Under the pieces are notes generated by a model. That model searched no databases. It saw only the letters and a program-made list of their open reading frames with translations, and was not told the DNA's origin. Positions 9,499 to 17,297 of a stretch of DNA of 42,766 nt are shown piece after piece; the first letter of the stretch is position 1; each line of letters starts with the position of its first letter. This stretch comes from Alectryocaccomicrobium faecavium (GTDB lineage Bacteria > Bacillota > Clostridia > Christensenellales > Aristaeellaceae), in assembly GCA_018713425.1 (NCBI GenBank), contig DVOT01000134.1, forward strand, positions 1 through 42,766, written 5' to 3'. A program made the position numbers and the translations under genes.

Positions 9499-10344
9499 TT
9501 AGCCGATGATGTTCTTCAGGAAATCCACGGCGGTGCGGATGTCGCCCGCGGGATTGTCGCCCACTTCGCGCTCGATGGTCAGGAATCCGCGATAGCCGAT
9601 TTCCTCCAGCGCGCGCATCCAGGCGGGGAAGTCCACATCGCCCGTGCCCAGCGGCAGTTCGATGAAAGCGGCGTCTTCCACCACGGAATCGTCCGTGCGC
9701 AGGCCATAGATGATTTCCGGATCGCGCTCCAGCAGTTTGCGGCCGTCCTTCGCGTGCGTGTGGACGATGTAGTCCTTCAAGTTGTGGACGGCTTTCACCG
9801 GGTCGTCTCCCGTGACCATCACCAAGTTGGCGGGATCGAGGTTCACGGCCACGCCGGTGGAATGCAGCGAATCCAGGAAGCCCTTCAGCGTGAGGCTGGT
9901 TTCCGGGCCGGTTTCGATGGCGAAATGCGCCTGCATGCTATCGGCGTATTCAGCCAACGCGCCGCACGCGTCCTGCATGATCTTGTAGCGCGGATGGTTG
10001 GGGTCGGCGGGCACCACGCCGATGTGCGTCGTCACCACGTCGGTTTCCAGCTCCTTGGCCAAATCAAGAATGCGCTTGGAATCCTCGATCAGTTGCGGGT
10101 TCTTTTCCGCGTTGCCAAAGCCGTGGCCGAGATCGCCGCACAGCGCGGAGATCACCAGGCCGTGCGATTTCACCAGATCCAGGAATTCCTTGCGCTTCGC
10201 GCCTACCAGCTTTTTGGGCGAAAGATCGCCATAGGTGGAATACACCTGGATGCCCTGCACGCCCATGCTTTGGGCCAGCGCCAACGCTTCCGGCACGGGT
10301 TTGCGGAAAGAATCGAGAATTACGCCAATGGGAAAATGGTACAT
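9499..10344 (-). CDS. Sugar phosphate isomerase/epimerase-like TIM barrel protein
   Basis: A 281-residue AP-endonuclease-2-type TIM barrel, the family of sugar isomerases and epimerases such as xylose isomerase-like enzymes. Candidate metal ligands sit at strand ends: Glu144 in AIETGPE, Asp170 in NLDPAN, His195/His197 in VHTHAKD and Glu258/Glu260 in TIEREVG. The ATG at 10344 is preceded by GAGGTG with a 6-nt gap. The longer frame upstream crosses the promoter and is not used. First gene of a two-gene unit with the SDR. Confidence 0.85.
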   Translation of the reverse strand: MYHFPIGVILDSFRKPVPEALALAQSMGVQGIQVYSTYGDLSPKKLVGAKRKEFLDLVKSHGLVISALCGDLGHGFGNAEKNPQLIEDSKRILDLAKELETDVVTTHIGVVPADPNHPRYKIMQDACGALAEYADSMQAHFAIETGPETSLTLKGFLDSLHSTGVAVNLDPANLVMVTGDDPVKAVHNLKDYIVHTHAKDGRKLLERDPEIIYGLRTDDSVVEDAAFIELPLGTGDVDFPAWMRALEEIGYRGFLTIEREVGDNPAGDIRTAVDFLKNIIG

Positions 10345-10372
10345 TTTGAGCACCTCACAGTCGTTTTTTTCC

Positions 10373-10401
10373 ATTATACAATACCCGGCGGAAATTGTAA
10401 A
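10373..10401 (-). promoter_or_regulatory. Sigma-A promoter for the TIM-barrel/SDR unit
   Basis: On the minus strand TTTACA (10401-10396), a 17-nt spacer, and a perfect TATAAT (10378-10373). It lies about 30 nt before the start codon. Confidence 0.72.
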
Positions 10402-10510
10402 CGCCGCGGAACAAATTTTTTGCGGCGCGGGAGCCGCTGAAAAAGAGCGCCGGTCAAATTCTCCAAATTTACGGCATCCAAACCAGCCTCTCTCGTCCGC
10501 GCGAACGCAG

Positions 10511-11731
10511 TCATCTGCCGCGGAAGTCGAAAATGCGGCGGGTTTTCTTTTCACTGCGCGGCAGCGAACCAAGGGGCACCACTTCCACATCGATGCTCAC
10601 GCCGATGAGCGAGCGGAAGCGGGCGGAGATGTCGCCTGGGTCGCTAATGGATTCCAGGCGCAATAGCGCGCTATCGCGCTGGTTTTCGTGGCGCAGGTGC
10701 AGCTGGTATTCGCCGTTCGCCCCTTCCACGCCGCGCAGCAACTCGTCGATTTGGCCGGGGAAAATGTTTACTCCGTGGTATTTCACCATATCGTCCGTGC
10801 GGCCCAGGATGCGCTCCAGCCGCGGATAGCGCAAGCCGCAGGGGCACTCGCCGGGCACCACGCGCGTAAGGTCGTGCGTGCGGTAGCGCAGCAGGGGCGC
10901 GCCTTCCTTAAACAGGGTGGTGATCACCAGTTCGCCGGTTTCTCCATCGGGCACGGGCCGCAGGGTGTGGGGATCAATCACTTCATATAGCAGCATTTCA
11001 TCCAGCATGTGCATGCCATCGTGTTCGGCGCAACTCACGCCGGTGCCGGGGCCGTAGATCTCCGTGAGGCCGTACATATCGTAGATTTCCACGCCCAGCA
11101 AATTGGCGATCTGCTCACCGGTTTTCTGCGTCCAATGTTCTGCGCCGATGATCGCCTTTTTCAGGCGCAGTTGGTCCAGCAGGCCGCGCTTTTGCGCTTC
11201 CTCGCCCAATTGCAGCGCGTAAGAAGCCGTGGCGCACAGCACAGTCGCCTCCATATCGATCAAAAAGCGCAATTGCCGCTCGGTGTTTCCCGGCCCGGCG
11301 GGGATGGCCATTGCGCCCAGGCGTTCGATGCCCGTTTGAAAGCCGGAACCTGCCGTCCACATGCCAAAACCCGTGGCGATCTGCAGGCGGTCGTCCGGGC
11401 CGACGCCCGCGATGGCCAGGGAACGCGCCATCATGTCCGCCCAATCGGCAATGTCCTTTTTCGTATAGGGGATCACCACGGGCGCGCCGGTGGTGCCGCT
11501 GGAAGCATGTACGCGCACGATTTCCCGCGGGGGAACGGCGGCCAGCCCCAAAGGATAGGCGGAGCGCAAATCGTTTTTATCGGTGAATGGGAGGGAAAGA
11601 AAATCCTCTTCGGTGCGGATGTCTTCCGGGTGGATGCCCGCAAGGCGGCTGACGTAAAAGCCGTTTGGCACAGCCTGTAGCCGGGCGACGAGCGCGCGAA
11701 CATGTGCGAGCGTTTCTTCGTGAACGCGCAT
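10511..11731 (-). CDS. Phenylacetate-CoA ligase-like adenylate-forming enzyme (PaaK family)
   Basis: A 406-residue enzyme of the PaaK branch of acyl-adenylate-forming ligases. It has the AMP/P-loop motif HASSGTTGAP at about residues 75-84, YDMYGLTE at about 216, the TGELVITTL and YRTHDLTR core, and the C-terminal LGRTDDMVKYHGVNIFP hinge. Known members activate aryl acetates to the CoA thioester with ATP. It is slightly shorter than typical members (about 430 residues), mainly at the N-terminus. AAGGGAT precedes the start. No phenylacetate degradation genes or indolepyruvate oxidoreductase genes are adjacent, so the substrate is open. Confidence 0.85.
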   Translation of the reverse strand: MRVHEETLAHVRALVARLQAVPNGFYVSRLAGIHPEDIRTEEDFLSLPFTDKNDLRSAYPLGLAAVPPREIVRVHASSGTTGAPVVIPYTKKDIADWADMMARSLAIAGVGPDDRLQIATGFGMWTAGSGFQTGIERLGAMAIPAGPGNTERQLRFLIDMEATVLCATASYALQLGEEAQKRGLLDQLRLKKAIIGAEHWTQKTGEQIANLLGVEIYDMYGLTEIYGPGTGVSCAEHDGMHMLDEMLLYEVIDPHTLRPVPDGETGELVITTLFKEGAPLLRYRTHDLTRVVPGECPCGLRYPRLERILGRTDDMVKYHGVNIFPGQIDELLRGVEGANGEYQLHLRHENQRDSALLRLESISDPGDISARFRSLIGVSIDVEVVPLGSLPRSEKKTRRIFDFRGR

Positions 11732-11929
11732 GGGAATCCCTTCTTTCTGGCGTTTTTCTGTAAAAAGCTTTGTGTAACCATTTTAGACGCAGGCCATGCG
11801 AAAAAAGTTCCGTATTTTGACCGGGATTTTCAAAAAAATTTGCCTGGGCGGATTCGAAGAAAAAAGTCGCGCATCCGGCGGCGAATTCGCGTTTTTTTTC
11901 GCGCGGGGGTTCAATTTTTGCCGGGTTTG

Positions 11930-11938
11930 TGGTATAAT
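11930..11938 (+). promoter_or_regulatory. Extended -10 promoter of the nucleoside importer operon
   Basis: TGGTATAAT is a perfect extended -10 element. A weak -35 (TTCAAT, 11910-11915) lies 17 nt upstream. It is 37 nt before the binding-protein start codon. No purine riboswitch-like sequence was seen between it and the gene. Confidence 0.7.
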
Positions 11939-11975
11939 GGGTACGGTTCCCAAAATCGATAAGGAGGATTCCATC

Positions 11976-13073
11976 ATGAAGAAACTGCTTGCGATGCTTC
12001 TTGTGTTCGCGATGGCGCTCGGCGTGGCTCCGGCTTTTGCGGAGGAAGCCGAAACCTATGAGCTGGCGCTGGTGACCGACGTTGGCACGATTGACGACAA
12101 ATCCTTTAACCAGGGCGCGTGGGAAGGCCTGATGCAGTACGCTGAGGAAAATGGCATTACCTACAAGTATTATCAGCCCCCGCAGCAGAGCGACGAGGAT
12201 TACCTCGCCACCATCAAGCTGGCGGTGGACGGCGGCGCGAAGATCGTCGTCACCCCGGGGTATCTGTTTGAGGTTTCCGTGTACGAGGCGCAGTCCCTGT
12301 ATCCGGATGTGCACTTTATCTTGCTCGACGGCGAGCCGCACGACGCGGATTACAATTATGAAACCAAGGAAAACACCGCCCCCATCCTCTATGCCGAGCA
12401 GCAGGCGGGGTATCTGGCCGGTTACGCGGCCGTGAAGGATGGCTTCACCAAGCTAGGCTTCATGGGCGGCATGCAGGTGCCGGCGGTTATCCGCTATGGC
12501 TATGGCTTTGTGAAGGGCGCGGACGACGCGGCCGCGGAAATGGGCCTGGAGGCTGGTTCTGTGACCGTCAACTATACGTACACCGGTAGCTTCGACGCGA
12601 CGCCTGAGGCGCAGTCCATGGCGGCAGCCTGGTACAACGACGGCGTGGAGATCATCTTTGGCTGCGGCGGCGCCGTGGGCAACAGCGTGATGGCGGCGGC
12701 GGAAGCGGCCAGCGCGTATGTGATCGGCGTGGACGTGGACCAGAGCGTGGAGAGCGAAACGGTGGTTACCTCGGCCATGAAGGGCTTGGGCGATAGCGTG
12801 TATCAGACCATCGCGGCCTATTATGCCGGCGAGTTCCCCGGCGGTGTCACCACTGTGAAGGACGCTTCCAACAACGGCGTGCAGCTGCCCATGGAAACCA
12901 GCAAGTTCATGAACTTCACCCAGGAAGATTACGACGCCGTGTATGCCAAGCTCGCCTCGAACGAGAACGGCATCTGCGACGCCATCCCCACCAACCCCAC
13001 CGAGGATAACGGCCAGCCCGCCACCGCGGCGGACATCGCCACCAGCATTGTGGCTGTGACCATTATCGAGTAA
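11976..13073 (+). CDS. BMP-family nucleoside ABC transporter substrate-binding protein
   Basis: A 365-residue extracellular binding protein of the BmpA/PnrA/YufN family, which captures nucleosides for the ABC permease encoded downstream. The N-terminus is a signal peptide (MKKLLAMLLVFAMALGV) ending in an AFA-type signal peptidase I site. No lipobox Cys is present, unlike most Gram-positive members. The mature start contains the family motif LVTDVGTIDDKSFNQGAWEG. FGCGGAVGNS and VIGVDVDQS are the conserved ligand-domain segments. The start ATG follows AAGGAGG at 11961-11967; the upstream frame is non-coding. Confidence 0.93.
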   Translation: MKKLLAMLLVFAMALGVAPAFAEEAETYELALVTDVGTIDDKSFNQGAWEGLMQYAEENGITYKYYQPPQQSDEDYLATIKLAVDGGAKIVVTPGYLFEVSVYEAQSLYPDVHFILLDGEPHDADYNYETKENTAPILYAEQQAGYLAGYAAVKDGFTKLGFMGGMQVPAVIRYGYGFVKGADDAAAEMGLEAGSVTVNYTYTGSFDATPEAQSMAAAWYNDGVEIIFGCGGAVGNSVMAAAEAASAYVIGVDVDQSVESETVVTSAMKGLGDSVYQTIAAYYAGEFPGGVTTVKDASNNGVQLPMETSKFMNFTQEDYDAVYAKLASNENGICDAIPTNPTEDNGQPATAADIATSIVAVTIIE

Positions 13074-13096
13074 TCCTCGCACAAGGGCGCGGCCAA

Positions 13097-13268
13097 CCCC
13101 TCAGTCGGCGAACGCCGACAGCTAGTCTTTGGGGAAATGGCACAACCGTATGAAGTAGCACTGCTGCGGCGGGGGAGCGCTGCTCCCTCGCCGCGTCTTG
13201 GTTTCAGGCTTCCATTGCCGGAAGGAACACCATGCGCGTGCCCGGCAAAATACGAAGCGTTTTGCCGG
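13097..13268 (+). promoter_or_regulatory. Structured intercistronic region with three hairpins
   Basis: This stretch between the binding-protein gene and the ATPase gene holds three stem-loops: 13104-13119 (GTCGGC/GCCGAC, in a CCCCTCAGTCGGC context), 13166-13194 (13-bp stem with one G-U pair and a 3-nt GCT loop), and 13242-13268 (9-bp perfect CCGGCAAAA/TTTTGCCGG stem, 9-nt loop). The last ends about 10 nt before the ATPase ribosome site. None has a clear T-run, so they look like mRNA-stabilising or attenuating structures rather than strong terminators. Confidence 0.6.
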
Positions 13269-13291
13269 AAAAAGATTCGGGAGGGATGGCC

Positions 13292-14815
13292 TTGGCGTAT
13301 GTCATTGAAATGCAGGATATCGTGAAGGAATTCGTCGGCATCCGCGCAAACGACCATGTTACCCTTCAACTGGAAAAGGGAGAAATCCACGCGCTGCTCG
13401 GCGAAAACGGCGCGGGGAAATCCACGCTGATGAGCGTGCTCTTCGGCCTGTATCCGCCAGACGGCGGTGTGATCCGCAAGAACGGACAGATTGTAAAAAT
13501 CAACAACCCCAACGACGCGAACGCTTTGGGCATCGGCATGGTGCATCAGCATTTCAAGCTCGTGCACAACTTTACCGTGCTAGAAAACGTGATTCTGGGC
13601 GTAGAAGACACCCGGCGCGGCGTGCTCAAGATGGATAAGGCGCGCGAGAAAGTCATGACGCTTTCCCGGCAATATGGCCTGATGGTCGATCCGGACGCGC
13701 GCATTGAGGACATTACGGTGGGTATGCAGCAGCGCGTGGAGATTTTGAAAATGCTCTATCGCGACAATGAAATCCTCATCTTCGACGAGCCCACCGCTGT
13801 GCTCACGCCGCAGGAAATCGGCGAATTGATGAAGATCATGAAGGGCCTCGCCGCCGAGGGCAAGAGCCTGATCTTCATCACCCACAAGCTCAACGAAATC
13901 AAGGAGGTTGCCGATCGCTGCACGGTTTTGCGCAAGGGCCGTTGCATCGGCACCGTGGATGTAAAGACCACCAGCAAGGAAACCCTTTCCGAAATGATGG
14001 TGGGACATAAAGTGAATTTCATCGTAGAAAAAGCGCCCGCGCGGCCAGGCGAAGTGGCGCTGGAAGTGCGCGGGTTGTGCGTGAAGGGGCCGCACGGCAA
14101 AAACGCGGTGAACGATGTGAGCTTTGCCGTGCGCAGCGGCGAGATCGTGTGCATCGCGGGTGTGGATGGCAACGGCCAGAGCGAACTGGCGGGCGCGATC
14201 ACTGGGCTTGCGCCCATCGCCTCGGGCACGGTATCCATCGCCGGCCGCGATGTGACGCATGCTTCCATCCGCGCGCGCAACGATGGCGGGCTTTCGCACA
14301 TTCCCGAAGACCGGCACCGAGACGGTTTGGTGCTCGATTACAACCTGGCCGAAAACTTGGCGCTCAAAAATTACCACCAACCGCCCATCCAGCGGCACGG
14401 CTTTTTGCAATACGCGCGCATGTACGAACAGGCGGACGGGCTGATCGCCCAGTTCGATATCCGCTCGGCGCGCGGCGCGTACACGGTGGCGCGCACCATG
14501 TCCGGCGGCAACCAGCAAAAGGCGATCGTCGCGCGCGAGCTAAACATGCGTCCGCGCGTGCTGGTGGCTGTGCAGCCCACGCGCGGCTTGGACGTGGGCG
14601 CGATCGAGTACATCCACCGGCAACTCATCGCCCAGCGAGATGCGGGCGCGGCGGTGCTGCTCATTTCGCTGGAACTGGACGAAGTGATGAATGTGCCCGA
14701 CCGAATTCTGGCGATTTATGAGGGCCAGATCGTGGCGGAACTGGATCCCGCGGCGACTACGGTGCAGGAATTGGGTCTGTACATGGCCGGTTCGAAGAGG
14801 GAGGATGGCAAATGA
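13292..14815 (+). CDS. Nucleoside ABC transporter, duplicated ATPase subunit (NupO/YufO-like)
   Basis: A 507-residue protein with two ABC nucleotide-binding domains in tandem. Domain 1 has Walker A GENGAGKST at residues 37-45 and Walker B ILIFDEPTAVL. Domain 2 has a degenerate Walker A (GVDGNGQSE, no Lys), signature MSGGNQQK and the family motif QPTRGLDVGA, as is normal for this sugar/nucleoside-type family. The TTG at 13292 was chosen. GGGAGGG ends 6 nt before it, the product then starts MAYVIEMQDI like its relatives, and the ATG at 13286 touches the ribosome site. The last 4 nt overlap the next gene. Confidence 0.92.
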   Translation: MAYVIEMQDIVKEFVGIRANDHVTLQLEKGEIHALLGENGAGKSTLMSVLFGLYPPDGGVIRKNGQIVKINNPNDANALGIGMVHQHFKLVHNFTVLENVILGVEDTRRGVLKMDKAREKVMTLSRQYGLMVDPDARIEDITVGMQQRVEILKMLYRDNEILIFDEPTAVLTPQEIGELMKIMKGLAAEGKSLIFITHKLNEIKEVADRCTVLRKGRCIGTVDVKTTSKETLSEMMVGHKVNFIVEKAPARPGEVALEVRGLCVKGPHGKNAVNDVSFAVRSGEIVCIAGVDGNGQSELAGAITGLAPIASGTVSIAGRDVTHASIRARNDGGLSHIPEDRHRDGLVLDYNLAENLALKNYHQPPIQRHGFLQYARMYEQADGLIAQFDIRSARGAYTVARTMSGGNQQKAIVARELNMRPRVLVAVQPTRGLDVGAIEYIHRQLIAQRDAGAAVLLISLELDEVMNVPDRILAIYEGQIVAELDPAATTVQELGLYMAGSKREDGK

Positions 14816-15951
14816 AGAAAAAGTTTTCCGGCTTTCTCGTCAGCCCGGGCGCGATGAGCGCGTATGCTTCCGTGATGGCCATCCTGGTGGGGCTGCTGTT
14901 TGGCTTCCTTATTCTGCTCGTCAGCAATCCCGCGCAGGCCGTGCGCGGGCTGGGCACGATCCTCATGGGCGGCTTGGGCGATAGCTGGCGCGGCGTGGGG
15001 CAGGTGCTCTATTACGCTACGCCCATCATTATGACGGGCCTTTCCGTGGGCTTCGCCTTCAAAACCGGCTTGTTCCACATCGGCGCGCCGGGCCAGCTGA
15101 TGGTCGGCGGCTTCGTGGCCGTGTATATTGGCGTAAACTGGACGTTCCTGCCAGGGGCCGCGCACTGGATCGTGGGCATCTTGATGGCCATGCTCGCGGG
15201 CGGGCTGTGGGGGCTGGTGCCCGGCTTGTTCAAGGCGCTGTTCAACGTGCACGAGGTCATTTCCTCCATCATGATGAATTACATTGGCATGTATGGCGTG
15301 AATTTGCTGATCGAGCGCACGGTGTACGACCAACTGAAAAATCAGACGGTAAGCGTGGCCGGCACCGCTGTGATTCCCAAGGGCGGCCTGGACCAGATTT
15401 TTGTGAACTATACCGGCGATTACGCGGACGCTTCCACCGTGAACATCGGCATCTTCATCGCGATCCTGATGGCCATTGTCATCTTCGTGCTGCTCTATAA
15501 AACCCAATTTGGCTTTGAACTGCGCGCGTGCGGGCTCAACCGCCACGCCAGCCGCTATGCGGGCATCAATGAAAAGCGCACCATCGCGCTGTCCATGGTC
15601 ATTGCGGGCACGCTGGCGGGCTGCGCGGGCGCACTGATGTATTTGGCGCCCGCCAGCGGGCTGCACATGCGCGTGGAGGAGATCCTTTCGCCCGAGGGCT
15701 TTAATGGCATTCCCGTGGCGCTGCTGGGCCTCTCCAATCCCATCGGCGTGGTGTTCGCGGGCCTGTTCATCGCGCATATCGAGCAGGGCGGTTTCTATTT
15801 GCAGCGGCTGGAATATATGCCCGAGGTGATCGACATCATCATCGCCGCGATCATCTATTTCAGCGCGTTCTCGCTCTTGTTCAAGCGGTTGCTTAGCAAG
15901 TGGCTGCTCGCGCGGCAATCGCGCAGGGAGGAAGGGGGCGAACCGAAATGA
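14812..15951 (+). CDS. Nucleoside ABC transporter permease (NupP/YufP-like)
   Basis: A 379-residue integral membrane permease of the branched-chain amino acid/nucleoside type (BPD_transp_2). About nine hydrophobic segments are visible. Conserved features are GLSVGFAFKTGLFHIGAPGQ near residue 75 and the LRACGLNRHASRYAGI loop at about 240, which contacts the ATPase. It is coupled to the ATPase by a 4-nt ATGA overlap and to the next permease in the same way. It forms the membrane channel with the product of 15948-17213. Confidence 0.92.
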   Translation: MKKKFSGFLVSPGAMSAYASVMAILVGLLFGFLILLVSNPAQAVRGLGTILMGGLGDSWRGVGQVLYYATPIIMTGLSVGFAFKTGLFHIGAPGQLMVGGFVAVYIGVNWTFLPGAAHWIVGILMAMLAGGLWGLVPGLFKALFNVHEVISSIMMNYIGMYGVNLLIERTVYDQLKNQTVSVAGTAVIPKGGLDQIFVNYTGDYADASTVNIGIFIAILMAIVIFVLLYKTQFGFELRACGLNRHASRYAGINEKRTIALSMVIAGTLAGCAGALMYLAPASGLHMRVEEILSPEGFNGIPVALLGLSNPIGVVFAGLFIAHIEQGGFYLQRLEYMPEVIDIIIAAIIYFSAFSLLFKRLLSKWLLARQSRREEGGEPK

Positions 15952-17213
15952 GCAACGCCATGGATGTGGTGTATTTCGTGTTCCGGCAAATGATGTTTTT
16001 CTCCATCCCGCTGCTCATCGTGGCGCTGGGCGGCATGTTTTCCGAGCGCAGCGGCGTGGTGAACATCGCGCTGGAAGGCATCATGGTGATGGGCGCGTTT
16101 GCTGCGATTTTCTTCATCAACCGGATCCAACAGATGGGCTTTTACACCGAGCATCTCAACCAACTGGGCGAGTTGGGCGCGTGCGCTTCTTCGTTGATTT
16201 CGCAGATGGGCCGCGTAAGCGCGCTCACGCAGGAACACATCGACACGGCGCGCGCCACGCTGGATTCGTTCCTTGCTTCGCCGCACGCCTACGCGCTGAG
16301 CAACGCGGAGGAATTGATTGCGCAGCTAGAAGCTGTGGTGGGCAGCCTGGCCGTGGATGGCCGCGCGGATGTGGACGCGCTGCGCGCCATTCAGTCGCTG
16401 GCCAGCACGCAGGCCAGCGTGCAGATGAACGCCTGGGGCCAGTGGATCCTGCTGGCCGCGATCGGCGTGGCAGGACTCACGGGCGTGGTGTTTTCACTGT
16501 TGCACGCCTACGCGGCCATCAACATGCGCGCTGACCAGACGATTTCCGGCACCGCGCTCAACCTCATTGCCCCTGCCGCCGCCATCTATATGGCGCGCAC
16601 GCTGCAGGACAACGGCGTGCAGCAAGTGAATTTCAGCAACGTGTTCCGCCTGCGCGAAGTGCCCGTGCTGGGGAATATTCCCGTGCTGGGCGACCTGCTC
16701 TTTAAGGAGGCCTATATTACCACGTATCTGGGGCTGATCATTTTGGCCGTTAGCGCGTTTTTGCTGTATAAAACCCGCTTTGGCCTGCGCCTGCGCGCGT
16801 GCGGCGAGCATCCCCAGGCGGCGGACAGCGTGGGCGTGAACGTCTACAAAATCCGCTACGCGGGCGTGATGCTCTCCGGTCTGTTCGCGGGCATCGGCGG
16901 GCTGGTGTTCGTGATCCCCACTTCCACCAATTTCAACGCCACCGTTTCCGGCTACGGCTTCCTGGCCGTGGCGGTGATGATCTTCGGCCAGTGGCGGCCG
17001 CTGCGCATCCTGCTGGCGGCGCTGTTCTTCGGCCTGATGAAGACCATTTCAGCCTCTTATTCGGGCATTCCCGGTCTACAGAATTTGGGCATTCCTTCGA
17101 ACGTGTATAAGATGATCCCCTATATCGCCACGCTCGTGGTGCTGGCTTTCACCAGTCGCCGCTCCCAGGCGCCCCGCGCCAGCGGCGTGCCGTATGACCA
17201 GGGCAGCCGGTAA
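15948..17213 (+). CDS. Nucleoside ABC transporter permease (NupQ/YufQ-like) with a large insert
   Basis: A 421-residue permease, second half of the channel. FSERSGVVNIALEG at about residue 31 and LRACGEHPQAADSVGV in the cytoplasmic loop define the family. Known relatives are about 310-320 residues. The extra length is a block at about residues 59-161, after the second hydrophobic segment. The block is polar and predicted helical, rich in Gln/Ala/Ser/Glu, and has no transmembrane segment. By topology it should face outside, where the binding protein docks. The start overlaps the previous stop (ATGA). A strong terminator follows 8 nt after the stop. Confidence 0.9.
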   Translation: MSNAMDVVYFVFRQMMFFSIPLLIVALGGMFSERSGVVNIALEGIMVMGAFAAIFFINRIQQMGFYTEHLNQLGELGACASSLISQMGRVSALTQEHIDTARATLDSFLASPHAYALSNAEELIAQLEAVVGSLAVDGRADVDALRAIQSLASTQASVQMNAWGQWILLAAIGVAGLTGVVFSLLHAYAAINMRADQTISGTALNLIAPAAAIYMARTLQDNGVQQVNFSNVFRLREVPVLGNIPVLGDLLFKEAYITTYLGLIILAVSAFLLYKTRFGLRLRACGEHPQAADSVGVNVYKIRYAGVMLSGLFAGIGGLVFVIPTSTNFNATVSGYGFLAVAVMIFGQWRPLRILLAALFFGLMKTISASYSGIPGLQNLGIPSNVYKMIPYIATLVVLAFTSRRSQAPRASGVPYDQGSR

Positions 17214-17221
17214 GACTTTGG

Positions 17222-17262
17222 GCGCCGCAAAGGATCCATCCCTTTGCGGCGCAGCTTTTCTT
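17222..17262 (+). terminator. Rho-independent terminator of the nucleoside importer operon
   Basis: A 12-bp perfect stem (17222-17233 with 17241-17252, GCGCCGCAAAGG), a 7-nt loop, then AGCTTTTCTT. Confidence 0.88.
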
Positions 17263-17297
17263 AGACCCCGAGAGCTTTAATAAGGGAGGAATTTTTT

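Noticed and set aside
11739..11975. Purine riboswitch ahead of the nucleoside importer
   Set aside because: No conserved purine-aptamer sequence or three-way junction was seen; only an extended -10 promoter and a ribosome site are present.
13286..13291. ATG at 13286 as the start of the nucleoside ABC ATPase
   Set aside because: It abuts the ribosome site with no spacer, while TTG at 13292 has a 6-nt spacer and gives a family-typical N-terminus.
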